58,679 bases of DNA from Bacteroidota bacterium. Its GTDB lineage: Bacteria > Bacteroidota > Bacteroidia > B-17B0 > Aurantibacillaceae. Under the pieces are notes generated by a model that saw nothing but the letters and a program-made list of their open reading frames with translations, searched no databases and was not told where the DNA came from. Location: contig JACDED010000013.1 of NCBI GenBank assembly GCA_013816615.1, forward strand, positions 1 to 58,679, in the 5' to 3' direction. Positions 46,059-54,609 of the stretch are shown piece after piece. Position 1 is the stretch's first letter. Every line of letters starts with the position of its first letter. The position numbers and the translations under genes were made by a program.

Positions 46059-46782
46059 TTAGTTCTTTTTCAAAATCATTAAACTCAATTTCTTTTTCTT
46101 TATAATCGTTAATGCCAATTATAAATTTACCATACCAAACATGCTCATATATATAACTTAAGCGTATAAAAGTATGTTGGTGCTTTTTACTTTTTAATTC
46201 ATACCGGTAATCAATGTTTGTTTTATAAGAAGCAAATGCAATAAGCCTGGCCCTATCCATTAAAAACAGGATCTTTAAATAATGCCACCGTGTTGCCAAA
46301 CGAAAATCGTTATCGCTTAAAGCGTGTTTAATTTTTTCTTCGAAATTTATTTTATCAAGGTCTTCAACCACATCCATAAAATTAAAAGCGGTAGCTTTTG
46401 GTTTTGGCCTTATTAAGCTTACCATATCTGAGCGTGAAAGCAGCCAAATTATAAGGCCAACTGCGGCAATACAAACTGTCCAAATAACAATACGTTGCGC
46501 TATCATTACATTTTCAAAACCCGCATTGCCAAATAATTTTTCAGCAAGCCATGCAAAAAAGCGTTCAAACATCCCTTTTTGAGCAGAAACACTTTGTTTG
46601 TATTTCAACTTTGGATCCGAAAAAACATCTGCTTCTTTTTCTTTAGAAGGCCTGAGTGTTTCTATTATAGAAGAATCTATTTTTTGTTGTTGAGAAAGAT
46701 CCACAACACTATTGGTTGGTGTGGTTCCAAAACAGACCTTAGTAAAAAGAAGGAGAAATAAAATATAATTTTTTAAGACCAA
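46051..46782 (-). CDS. DUF4129 domain membrane protein
   Basis: 243 residues. Signal peptide 1-19, an exported segment, a membrane helix near 110-130 (IVIWTVCIAAVGLIIWLLSR), and a cytoplasmic C-terminal part with the DUF4129 pattern HYLKILFLMDRARLI and YIYEHVWYG. In this cluster type it lies next to DUF4350 and MoxR. It overlaps the next gene by eight bases, so translation is coupled. Confidence 0.78.
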   Translation of the reverse strand: MVLKNYILFLLLFTKVCFGTTPTNSVVDLSQQQKIDSSIIETLRPSKEKEADVFSDPKLKYKQSVSAQKGMFERFFAWLAEKLFGNAGFENVMIAQRIVIWTVCIAAVGLIIWLLSRSDMVSLIRPKPKATAFNFMDVVEDLDKINFEEKIKHALSDNDFRLATRWHYLKILFLMDRARLIAFASYKTNIDYRYELKSKKHQHTFIRLSYIYEHVWYGKFIIGINDYKEKEIEFNDFEKELNV

Positions 46783-46788
46783 TGTAAT

Positions 46789-47745
46789 TTATTGTATTTG
46801 ATTGATCTTTTCGATGATAGAACTTCCTTCTTTCTTTTCTTCAAGATTCGTGTATTGATAAACTGTCATTAAATAATAAATTGACATTACACAATACGAT
46901 AATAATGAGCAGATGATAACTACTATAACCAATAATAAGGACTTGGAGTCATCTTCATCATACCCGGCAGTAGATTTAAACCTCGAAAAAGTACTCATTG
47001 TATTGATTATAAAAACAGGTATCTGAATAAAAAAACTCATTACAATATAGCATACAAAGGCTACCATGCTTACCACCCAGGTCATCCAAAAATTATCTTT
47101 TAAATAATAAAATACTTTTCTAAGTGCGGCAAAAATACTAATACGGTCGCGCTGGCAAACAAACATTGCGGCAACAGGTATATACGAAAGAACAGGCCCA
47201 AAAAGAAGCAAGCCAAAAAATACAATGATCACCATTAATACCGGTAAGACAAGTGCGGGTCCACCACCGCCACCTACAAGAGCAAATAAACCGCCAATAA
47301 CCAACGCTATTACAACAATTGCAATTACCATAAAAAGTGTGAGTAATAGCATATTGCCAAGCATGCGCCAAAAATCACTAAAAAAACCGGTAAGCGAATG
47401 GTTAAGCGTGAGCGACTCATGGTTCTCTAACTTTTCATTAGCAAGAATGTTTTTATTTAATACAACATTATAAACTGTAACACCAATAAAATAAAAGATT
47501 ATAGATGACAAATATGAAACAATAATCTTTCCATAGAACTCATCCATATTACGTACCATTTTTGCGATAGTTGTAGATGAGCCTATCATATAGGCCGATA
47601 CGGCAGAGCCTACAATAATAAAAGGGCCGGCTAAAAACAAAATACTTCCGAAAAAGGGTTTAAAATTTTGTTTTACAAATCCAAAGGCTGCACTAAAAAT
47701 GCCACCCAGATCGCGTACTTTTCTATAAGATATTTTTTCCTGCAT
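46789..47745 (-). CDS. Polytopic membrane protein (paralogue A)
   Basis: 318 residues with about six membrane helices, glycine-rich in the fourth (IGGLFALVGGGGGPALVLPV). Its end, YTNLEEKKEGSSIIEKINQI, matches the end of the upstream gene, so the two arose by duplication. No catalytic motifs. The type (sometimes called glycerophosphodiester phosphodiesterase membrane-like) is common in this cluster. Only one base separates it from its paralogue. Confidence 0.7.
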   Translation of the reverse strand: MQEKISYRKVRDLGGIFSAAFGFVKQNFKPFFGSILFLAGPFIIVGSAVSAYMIGSSTTIAKMVRNMDEFYGKIIVSYLSSIIFYFIGVTVYNVVLNKNILANEKLENHESLTLNHSLTGFFSDFWRMLGNMLLLTLFMVIAIVVIALVIGGLFALVGGGGGPALVLPVLMVIIVFFGLLLFGPVLSYIPVAAMFVCQRDRISIFAALRKVFYYLKDNFWMTWVVSMVAFVCYIVMSFFIQIPVFIINTMSTFSRFKSTAGYDEDDSKSLLLVIVVIICSLLSYCVMSIYYLMTVYQYTNLEEKKEGSSIIEKINQIQ

Positions 47746-47746
47746 A

Positions 47747-48700
47747 TTACAATTGATTTATTTTTTCCAGTAAATGTATTCCTTTCTGTTCTTCTTCAAG
47801 ACTTGTAAACTGATATATACAGCTTATGTGAAAAAAAGGACAAAGCCCGTAAGTAATTAAAGTTATGCTTAAATTAAAGACCGTAACGCTTGTAAGGCTG
47901 GCGCTATTATAATTTACAATTATCTCTTTAATGCATTTACTTGTAATAAGGTTGTAAAATATGGCGATAAAAAAAATACCCGCTAATATTATAATAACCG
48001 AATAATTTATTAACACGGAGCTAAGAGAAAAAAGCCAGACTTTTTTTAAATTGTTCTTCAAAAGTTTTCTCACATATCTGATCGAGTCGGCTACTGACAG
48101 GGAATTGCGATAAGCAGTAAAAAGAACTGCAACTATCATATAACTTATTACTGGCATGATAAAGAAAATTAAAGCTATGTACACCAGGGCGGCAATTGCT
48201 GCGCAACTAAAACCAATAACTGTTGAAAAAGAAGCAAATCCTAAAGTAAAGAGCTGAGCAAAAACATAACAAATAAGAATAAGAAATATGCCATATAAAA
48301 AAGAAGTTGCAAAAACATGTTTCATACTACGCCACAGCTCTATAAATAAATTAGCTTTAACATTCCCGAGCGTAAATTCCAATCTGTTTATTAAAAGCAC
48401 ACTTTTATTAATTGCGAGGTTGTGTGCGCTAATGCCAACAAAATACGTAAATGCGGAAATAATATATAAATAAAAATCATCTTCGTTAATGTTATAGATT
48501 AAAACATAAAATTTTGTAATTGAGTAGTTATCTCTGAACAAATAGGTTGACAATAAGCTGGCGGGAATAAAAAAGGCAAACGCAAATAAGGCCAGGAAAG
48601 AGTAAATTTTTTTATAATGTTTCTTTAAAAAATCAATGCTCTCGCTTATGATCTGGTTAAGACTTCGGGCTTTATTTAAAATAAATGTATGCTCAATCAT
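47747..48700 (-). CDS. Polytopic membrane protein (paralogue B)
   Basis: 317 residues and about six helices in the same positions as paralogue A. Shared ends: FTSLEEEQKGIHLLEKINQL here. The remaining identity is low, so duplication is old and both copies have been kept. It overlaps the SpoIIM-like gene by eight bases. Both could form a heteromeric channel or scaffold; nothing in the sequence shows a transported substrate. Confidence 0.7.
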   Translation of the reverse strand: MIEHTFILNKARSLNQIISESIDFLKKHYKKIYSFLALFAFAFFIPASLLSTYLFRDNYSITKFYVLIYNINEDDFYLYIISAFTYFVGISAHNLAINKSVLLINRLEFTLGNVKANLFIELWRSMKHVFATSFLYGIFLILICYVFAQLFTLGFASFSTVIGFSCAAIAALVYIALIFFIMPVISYMIVAVLFTAYRNSLSVADSIRYVRKLLKNNLKKVWLFSLSSVLINYSVIIILAGIFFIAIFYNLITSKCIKEIIVNYNSASLTSVTVFNLSITLITYGLCPFFHISCIYQFTSLEEEQKGIHLLEKINQL

Positions 48701-49661
48701 ATACAGGCTTGTACTTTTTATTTAAATAAATTGGTAAGAAAATAAAATACCCAACTATAAAAGCAAGCGAAACGCCAATTATAGTAGAACTTAAAACTAT
48801 GTGCATTTCGGTATAACGGGTAACAAAGCTTTCTAAAAAACCCGCCATTATAAAAACCGGCACTAAGCCAATAACTATTTTTAAACCGTCTTTACCGCCT
48901 CGCATAAAAGCACGCATGCGTGTATGGGTGCCCGGAAAAATAAAACTGTTTCCCAATACAAAACCGGCGCAACCCGCAATAACGATTGCCGAGATCTCGA
49001 GCGTACCATGTATCCAAACTACTTTTAAAGCTTTATCCAATACATTGTGTTGGTAAAACAAAGTGAAAAAACAACCCAACATTACGCCATTGTAAGCAAG
49101 AAAAAAAGAAGTACCAAAGGCAGTACATAAACCAAATATAAAAGCGGTAAAGGCTACTTTTATATTATTAATGGTTATCTGAACAAACATTAAAAACTGG
49201 TTATCCTCACCGTAAATAGCTAAAGGATTTCCTTTTTTAATATTCTGTAAAGTATAATCCACATAATAGTCGCCCAATATCATGCGCACAAAACTATCAT
49301 CATAAATTTGTGACAGTATTCCCACCAGCGTTGCAACAGCAGTAGCTATAAAAGCATAAAACAATTGTTTATGGTAACGGCCAAATAACAGAGGCAACTC
49401 CTTCACATAAAAACTAATAAACCGGTTACCGCTTTCTTTTTTGTTCTTATATACAAGATGATGCACCCGCGAAGCAATTCCGTTTACATAAGCATTTGTC
49501 TTTGATTTTTGATAATTGGTGTTGGCGTAAGAAAGATCGTCTGTTAACTCAATAAACATTTCGGTAACCTTGGCAGGATGAGCGGTTTTAGGTTGATCCA
49601 GTACTTTTTCGTACTCTTCCCACTTTGTAGCATTTTGTTTTAAAAAAGTGATCTCCTTCAT
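48693..49661 (-). CDS. SpoIIM-family membrane protein
   Basis: 322 residues. The N-terminal soluble part (about 1-100) is followed by at least four helices. The segment NNIKVAFTAFIFGLCTAFGTSFFLAYNGVMLGCFF near residues 165-200 (quoted as two pieces: NNIKVAFTAFIFG and TAFGTSFFLAYN) is the stage II sporulation M signature, as is the HGTLEISAIVIAG motif. No sporulation is expected; in Bacteroidota it pairs with RDD and MoxR genes. It starts divergent from the RDD gene. Confidence 0.88.
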   Translation of the reverse strand: MKEITFLKQNATKWEEYEKVLDQPKTAHPAKVTEMFIELTDDLSYANTNYQKSKTNAYVNGIASRVHHLVYKNKKESGNRFISFYVKELPLLFGRYHKQLFYAFIATAVATLVGILSQIYDDSFVRMILGDYYVDYTLQNIKKGNPLAIYGEDNQFLMFVQITINNIKVAFTAFIFGLCTAFGTSFFLAYNGVMLGCFFTLFYQHNVLDKALKVVWIHGTLEISAIVIAGCAGFVLGNSFIFPGTHTRMRAFMRGGKDGLKIVIGLVPVFIMAGFLESFVTRYTEMHIVLSSTIIGVSLAFIVGYFIFLPIYLNKKYKPVYD

Positions 49662-49740
49662 CCTTAAAATTGCCGGAATTTTTTATATTTAGCAACCACA
49701 TAAATGTAAATATTTAAATACAAAAAGGCAACAATTTTTA

Positions 49741-50487
49741 ATGGACGAAATAAAAATAACCACCTCTCAAAATGTAAGCTTAACTTACTCTGCGGCAGGC
49801 GTTGGGCCAAGAATGCTGGCTGCCATACTCGACCTTGTTTTTATTTATGTATACACCATCATACTAATATTTATTTTCATGTTTGTAATACGACGCAACC
49901 AATACAGTGGTGATTATGAGAGTTATGAAGGCTACAATAATATTGCAATAGGTATTTTAATCTTACTTTTACTACCCGCAGGGCTTTACAATTTATTGTG
50001 CGAAACGTTTTTGAACGGCCAAAGTTTCGGCAAAAAAATAATGAAAATAAAAGTAGTAAAGCTGGATGGCACACAACCCAATTTTGGCTCTTACCTTATC
50101 CGCTCTATGTTCAGGATCATTGATAAGCCCATTGTTGCTTTACTTACTGTTGCATTATCAAAAAAATCGCAGCGTTTTGGTGATATGGTTGCCGGTACAA
50201 CAGTCATACTTTTAAATAAGCGTATAACTTTAAATGAAACCATCTTATACCGTCAAAAATCTGATTACAAAATCGTGTATTCGCAAATTGCTTTAATGAA
50301 TGATGTAGATGCTAATACAATAAAAGAGGTAATTGATTTTAGCCATGCGCAAAATCAACCGCAGCATATAGAATTATTGGCAAAAAAAATAAAAACAAAA
50401 TATGGTATTGCAGAAGTAAAACAAAACGATGAGGCTTTTTTAAGAACACTGTTAATGGATTATTCGCATTACCAGTTTGAGAGGTAA
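49741..50487 (+). CDS. RDD-family membrane protein
   Basis: 248 residues. The RDD domain is at about 15-155 with helices near 27-49, 67-87 and 120-140. Signature residues: GVGPRMLAAILDLVFIY (Arg and Asp in helix 1) and GQSFGKKIMKIKVV. A cytoplasmic tail of 90 residues follows. RDD proteins have been implicated in Na+/H+ exchange in some bacteria. It is divergent from the SpoIIM gene with a shared 79-base promoter region. Confidence 0.88.
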   Translation: MDEIKITTSQNVSLTYSAAGVGPRMLAAILDLVFIYVYTIILIFIFMFVIRRNQYSGDYESYEGYNNIAIGILILLLLPAGLYNLLCETFLNGQSFGKKIMKIKVVKLDGTQPNFGSYLIRSMFRIIDKPIVALLTVALSKKSQRFGDMVAGTTVILLNKRITLNETILYRQKSDYKIVYSQIALMNDVDANTIKEVIDFSHAQNQPQHIELLAKKIKTKYGIAEVKQNDEAFLRTLLMDYSHYQFER

Positions 50488-50631
50488 ATGATAATTCTTA
50501 TTTTTTAAGGTTTCGTAACGCCTTTCATAACCATCAAACATTACTCTTATCCTTGTTTCCCATTTTTATGCATCCAATTAGTAGTTTCCACGGGAGGTAA
50601 CTCATATTATTTTATTGAGTAGCAAAATAGT

Positions 50632-51372
50632 TTAGAGACCAATTTTGTTAAGCAATTCGGCTTTGTTATTTCTTGAAACAGGTATGGATATTTTATTTTT
50701 TAATATTAGTGTGCCGCCATCGCCTTTAATATATTTATCTACCTCATCTAAATTTACCAGGTGCGCGCTATGAACTCTGCAAAAATTATATTCTTTTAAT
50801 TGATCGGCTATGCTTTTAAGTGTTTTGGATATTAAAAATTTTTGACCGCTCTTTAAAAATATATTTGTATAATTTGAATCCGATTCTAGCCTGACTATTT
50901 CTCTGGCGTCAAAAAGGTGAATGCCCTCGCTGGTTGGTACAGATATTTTTTTTGACGAGTACACTATTTTTTTTACGAGCGCTTCAAGATCTGCCGGAAC
51001 CTTATTGCTTTTCGCCTCAATCTTGGTTTCTGCACTTTTAACTGCAGCTACCAGTTCCTCCACGTCTATTGGTTTTAGCAAATAATCAACTGCCTGTGTT
51101 TTAAACGCTTTAATAGCATATTGCTCATAAGCCGTTGTAAAAATAACTTCGTAATTAATTTCTTTGGTTGCTTTAATAACGTCAAAGCCACTGGCATTGG
51201 GCATTTCAATATCTAAAAAAACAAGGTCGGGCTGCAAAGTAAGAATGCTTTCTATGCCTTCTTCGGGTGAATGTTTTAAAGCAATTGTATTTACATGCCT
51301 GCAATTATGTTTTAATAATAATTGTAATGCTTCGGCCCCATTCTTTTCATCATCAATAATTATAACGTTCAT
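50632..51372 (-). CDS. LytTR-family response regulator
   Basis: 246 residues. Receiver domain at 1-125: acidic pocket IIIDDEKNG, phospho-acceptor Asp54 (LVFLDIEMPN), FTTAYEQYAIKAF and Lys in LLKPI. A LytTR DNA-binding domain follows at about 140-246 (VRLESDSNYTNIFLKSG, RVHSAHLVNLDEV). It sits five bases downstream of its sensor, with which it forms a two-component system. LytTR regulators bind direct repeats; the targets are not identifiable here. The 144-base gap to the RDD gene is convergent and has no clear hairpin. Confidence 0.92.
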   Translation of the reverse strand: MNVIIIDDEKNGAEALQLLLKHNCRHVNTIALKHSPEEGIESILTLQPDLVFLDIEMPNASGFDVIKATKEINYEVIFTTAYEQYAIKAFKTQAVDYLLKPIDVEELVAAVKSAETKIEAKSNKVPADLEALVKKIVYSSKKISVPTSEGIHLFDAREIVRLESDSNYTNIFLKSGQKFLISKTLKSIADQLKEYNFCRVHSAHLVNLDEVDKYIKGDGGTLILKNKISIPVSRNNKAELLNKIGL

Positions 51373-51377
51373 AATAT

Positions 51378-54329
51378 CTAAATTCTTAGTTTAAGTTTAA
51401 CAATAGTGCCGGTTGATTGTTCAAGGTCGAATTTATCTTCAATATCTATTTGAATATCTAAATTCAATTGTATATTAAGATGCTCTATTCGTTGTTTGGT
51501 AACCGACATGCCCATTGAATGATGATGAAGATTCTTTTTTTGTTTAATTTTCATAGCGTTGGCTCGGCCAATACCATTATCGTTTACAGTACAAACCAAG
51601 TAATCGTTTTCTTCTTCAAAAGAAACGATAACGCTGCCGCGCAAATTTTTTAATGGTAAAATACCATGCAAAATAGCATTTTCAACATAGGGTTGTATTA
51701 GCATGTTTGGAATATAAATGGTTTTGGACTGCAATTTCTCATCGATATCAATTCTGAAATCAAAACTAAAAGAAGCTCTTAATGCTTCGAGCTCAAGATA
51801 AAGCTTTAATGTTTTTATTTCTATTGATAATAAGATCACTTCTTGTTTTGAGTTTTCTAAAACTGACCTGATCAACCTTGAAAATTTGGTCAGGTACTTT
51901 TGGGCTATTACCGACTCGTTTTTGATAATGAAATTTTGAATGGAATTCATTGCGTTAAAAATAAAGTGGGGATTCATTTGAGCACGCAAGCCTTTTAATT
52001 CAGATTCTACAAGCAGTTTATTAAACGCTGCTTTTTCTTTTTCTTGTCGTTTAATACCATTAATATGTATCTTATAAATAATATAAAGTACCATGCAAAC
52101 GGTTATAAAAATTAATGTTATAAACCAAACCGTTTTCCAAAAAGGTTGCTTTATACTAAAACTTATAACTGCCGGTTTCAGGCTTAAAAATGCGTTGTCG
52201 TCAATGGCATAAACAACAAATTTATAATTGCCGGCGGGCAATGTTGTAAATTGCACAAAGGTGTTTTTAGTGTGGGTCCAATTGGTATCAAGTCCTTCTA
52301 ACCGGTATTTATAATTTATATTTCCTTCATTCTTTAAATAAATTCCTTTATAATTTATTTTAATAAAATTTTCGTCATAATTTAAAACATGTTTAGCAGT
52401 AACAGGTGTTTTTATATTTTTTACAAAAAAATATTCAATATACACCGGTATTGATTTTTGTTTATCAAAGGCATCAGAAATATCAAATGTGCCAAGGCCA
52501 CTGTTAGTTGCAAAATATAATTGTTTGTTATAAGCAATTATCTGGTTTATTTCGTTTGATATTAAACCATTAAACAGGTTTAAAGAGGTGCATTTATATT
52601 GCCCCCTAATATCTTTTTTTAATCTCGATATACCACGGTTTGTTCCTATCCAAATATTTCCATATGTATCTTTGGCAATACATTTACAAACATCGCTGGC
52701 AAGCCCGTTTGCTTCATTATATATAGCTATAATTTTATTGTTTTTAAAGCACAGAACGCCAAATCCTTTTGTAGCGATAAAAAGCGTTTTATCCTGTTCG
52801 ATCATTTCTACAACCCTGTTATTTAAAAGTGGGATGCTGTCACCAAAGAACGTCAATTTGCTTTTTTCAAATTTATACAAACCTTTTTTAGTTCCAATAT
52901 ATAAACTGCCATTAAAATAATACATACTAAATATGCGGGCAGGTACAAGTGTAAGAAAGACAGATGTGCCAGTTTTTTTATTGGTTATCCATATTTTAGA
53001 ATATTGGTCGCAAACAATAATATTCTCCTTATCAAAGTCTGCCGGCTTCCGTATAAGAATTTTTTGCCCCGCACTGTCTTTTATCGTATTTAAATCCTCG
53101 GTAATGGTATTATATATATAGGATCCATTATGGCTAACAATTACAAGCGATTTATCGTAACTATAAAGATTGGTAGTTTGGAATTTTATTGTGCCTGTAA
53201 TTTTTTGAGTATTTAAATTTAAAATATTAGGCTTGTACCTATTTACGGCACAGTACATATTGCTATCCACAACAGCAATGGCGTATACTTTATCAGCATT
53301 TAAGCCACAACTGCTATTAAAATAACTATATTTTAGGGATGGTATATAATTAATCCCGTTATTAGTAGTGGTAAACCAAAACCCATTATCTGAATCTTCA
53401 AAAACGCAGGATACGGAATTGCCATCCATAAATTTTTTTGGTTGTTTGTCAAACTTACAACCATCAAACTTTAAAGCCCCCTGTTTTGTAGTTCCAAACC
53501 ACATATTGTTTTTTGAATCTTTAAAAACGGTTATAAAATAGCCGTTATCCATTTTGTGATAATCCATCAATTTATTAATTCGTTTATTTAAAACACCATA
53601 TAACGAAATGCCGTTTCCGAAAAAATAATTACTGTCTCCAAGTTTTAACGCAGTTAAAAAGTTAACACCAGTCTTTATATTTTTGAAGGGTGGGATTTGT
53701 TTTGAGTTTTTATACCCTATAAACGAAAGGTCAAAAACATGATATGAAGTATAGTCTAATTTATCGCAGCCATAAATAAAATTATTCTTATTTATTTCTT
53801 TTATATACAAACCGTCCTTAGTAAGTCGAATGTGCGTAACGTTTTTATATAATGGTGGATCAACCTTAAGATAACCATTGAGTTGAATGGAAATCCATAA
53901 TGTATCCATATCACCAAAACAAAAATCAATTGGCAGCATTTTGGTAATTTCGCTTAGTTGTTTATTGGCGGGTATCGTGTAAACAGAATCAGTTTCATGT
54001 AAATAATAAGCAAACATTCCTGAATAGGTAGAAAACCAAATGCGGTGATGGGTATCTTCATGAATTTTAAAAACGGTATTATCGGGTAGACCTTTAGTGC
54101 TGTTATATGTTATAAATTTATAACCATCATATTTTACAACACCGGCATCGGTAGCAACCCATAAAAAACCTTTGCTATCCTGGGTTACCCAATAACATTC
54201 GGAGCTTGGTAAGCCCTGGTTAACACTATAATTTTTAATAACACTGTTTTGCGCAATAACATCACTCCATTTATTTAAAAATAAACCTATAATTAATGTT
54301 AACCAAAAGTTGTATGTTTTTATTTGCAC
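51378..54329 (-). CDS. Sensor protein: beta-propeller, Y_Y_Y domain and LytS-type histidine kinase
   Basis: 983 residues with a GTG start. Signal peptide 1-26; two seven-bladed propeller sets of reg_prop type (WVTQDSKGFLWVATDAGVVK, GTTKQGALKFDG, NIWIGTNRGISRLK); a Y_Y_Y domain near 630-720 (YKYRLEGLDTNWTH); a membrane helix about 732-755; then the His_kinase domain with His788 (NPHFIFNAMNSI) and an ATP-binding domain with NDNGIGRANA. The layout suggests periplasmic sensing of a large ligand. It pairs with the LytTR regulator downstream. A TATCATTG box lies just before the GTG. Confidence 0.9.
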   Translation of the reverse strand: MQIKTYNFWLTLIIGLFLNKWSDVIAQNSVIKNYSVNQGLPSSECYWVTQDSKGFLWVATDAGVVKYDGYKFITYNSTKGLPDNTVFKIHEDTHHRIWFSTYSGMFAYYLHETDSVYTIPANKQLSEITKMLPIDFCFGDMDTLWISIQLNGYLKVDPPLYKNVTHIRLTKDGLYIKEINKNNFIYGCDKLDYTSYHVFDLSFIGYKNSKQIPPFKNIKTGVNFLTALKLGDSNYFFGNGISLYGVLNKRINKLMDYHKMDNGYFITVFKDSKNNMWFGTTKQGALKFDGCKFDKQPKKFMDGNSVSCVFEDSDNGFWFTTTNNGINYIPSLKYSYFNSSCGLNADKVYAIAVVDSNMYCAVNRYKPNILNLNTQKITGTIKFQTTNLYSYDKSLVIVSHNGSYIYNTITEDLNTIKDSAGQKILIRKPADFDKENIIVCDQYSKIWITNKKTGTSVFLTLVPARIFSMYYFNGSLYIGTKKGLYKFEKSKLTFFGDSIPLLNNRVVEMIEQDKTLFIATKGFGVLCFKNNKIIAIYNEANGLASDVCKCIAKDTYGNIWIGTNRGISRLKKDIRGQYKCTSLNLFNGLISNEINQIIAYNKQLYFATNSGLGTFDISDAFDKQKSIPVYIEYFFVKNIKTPVTAKHVLNYDENFIKINYKGIYLKNEGNINYKYRLEGLDTNWTHTKNTFVQFTTLPAGNYKFVVYAIDDNAFLSLKPAVISFSIKQPFWKTVWFITLIFITVCMVLYIIYKIHINGIKRQEKEKAAFNKLLVESELKGLRAQMNPHFIFNAMNSIQNFIIKNESVIAQKYLTKFSRLIRSVLENSKQEVILLSIEIKTLKLYLELEALRASFSFDFRIDIDEKLQSKTIYIPNMLIQPYVENAILHGILPLKNLRGSVIVSFEEENDYLVCTVNDNGIGRANAMKIKQKKNLHHHSMGMSVTKQRIEHLNIQLNLDIQIDIEDKFDLEQSTGTIVKLKLRI

Positions 54330-54558
54330 GTTACAATGATAAAAATAAAAATTTTAACAAGCATTAAAAAAACGAATATGTATTTTTTTGTAAATACTAA
54401 GTAAATCGTGTGAGATACTAATTACAGGGCTTAAAAATTTAAACTGATAGTAGTTTTATGCAAACAAATTAAAACCAAAGATAGTCTGTATGCAGCCACA
54501 TATATACCCGTACTTAAATTTAAAAACAGCTTCCCTTTCTAAAAACAATTTTAGATAT

Positions 54559-54590
54559 TAAAAAAGCACATAGTAAAATCTACTATGTGC
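54559..54590 (-). terminator. Rho-independent terminator after the PKD-protein gene
   Basis: GCACATAGTA (54566-54575) pairs perfectly with TACTATGTGC (54581-54590) across five bases. Read on the minus strand it is followed by six T's. The rest of the 280 bases from 54330 to 54609 holds no gene I can see. Confidence 0.85.
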
Positions 54591-54609
54591 CTTTAATTAT
54601 AAACGTTAA

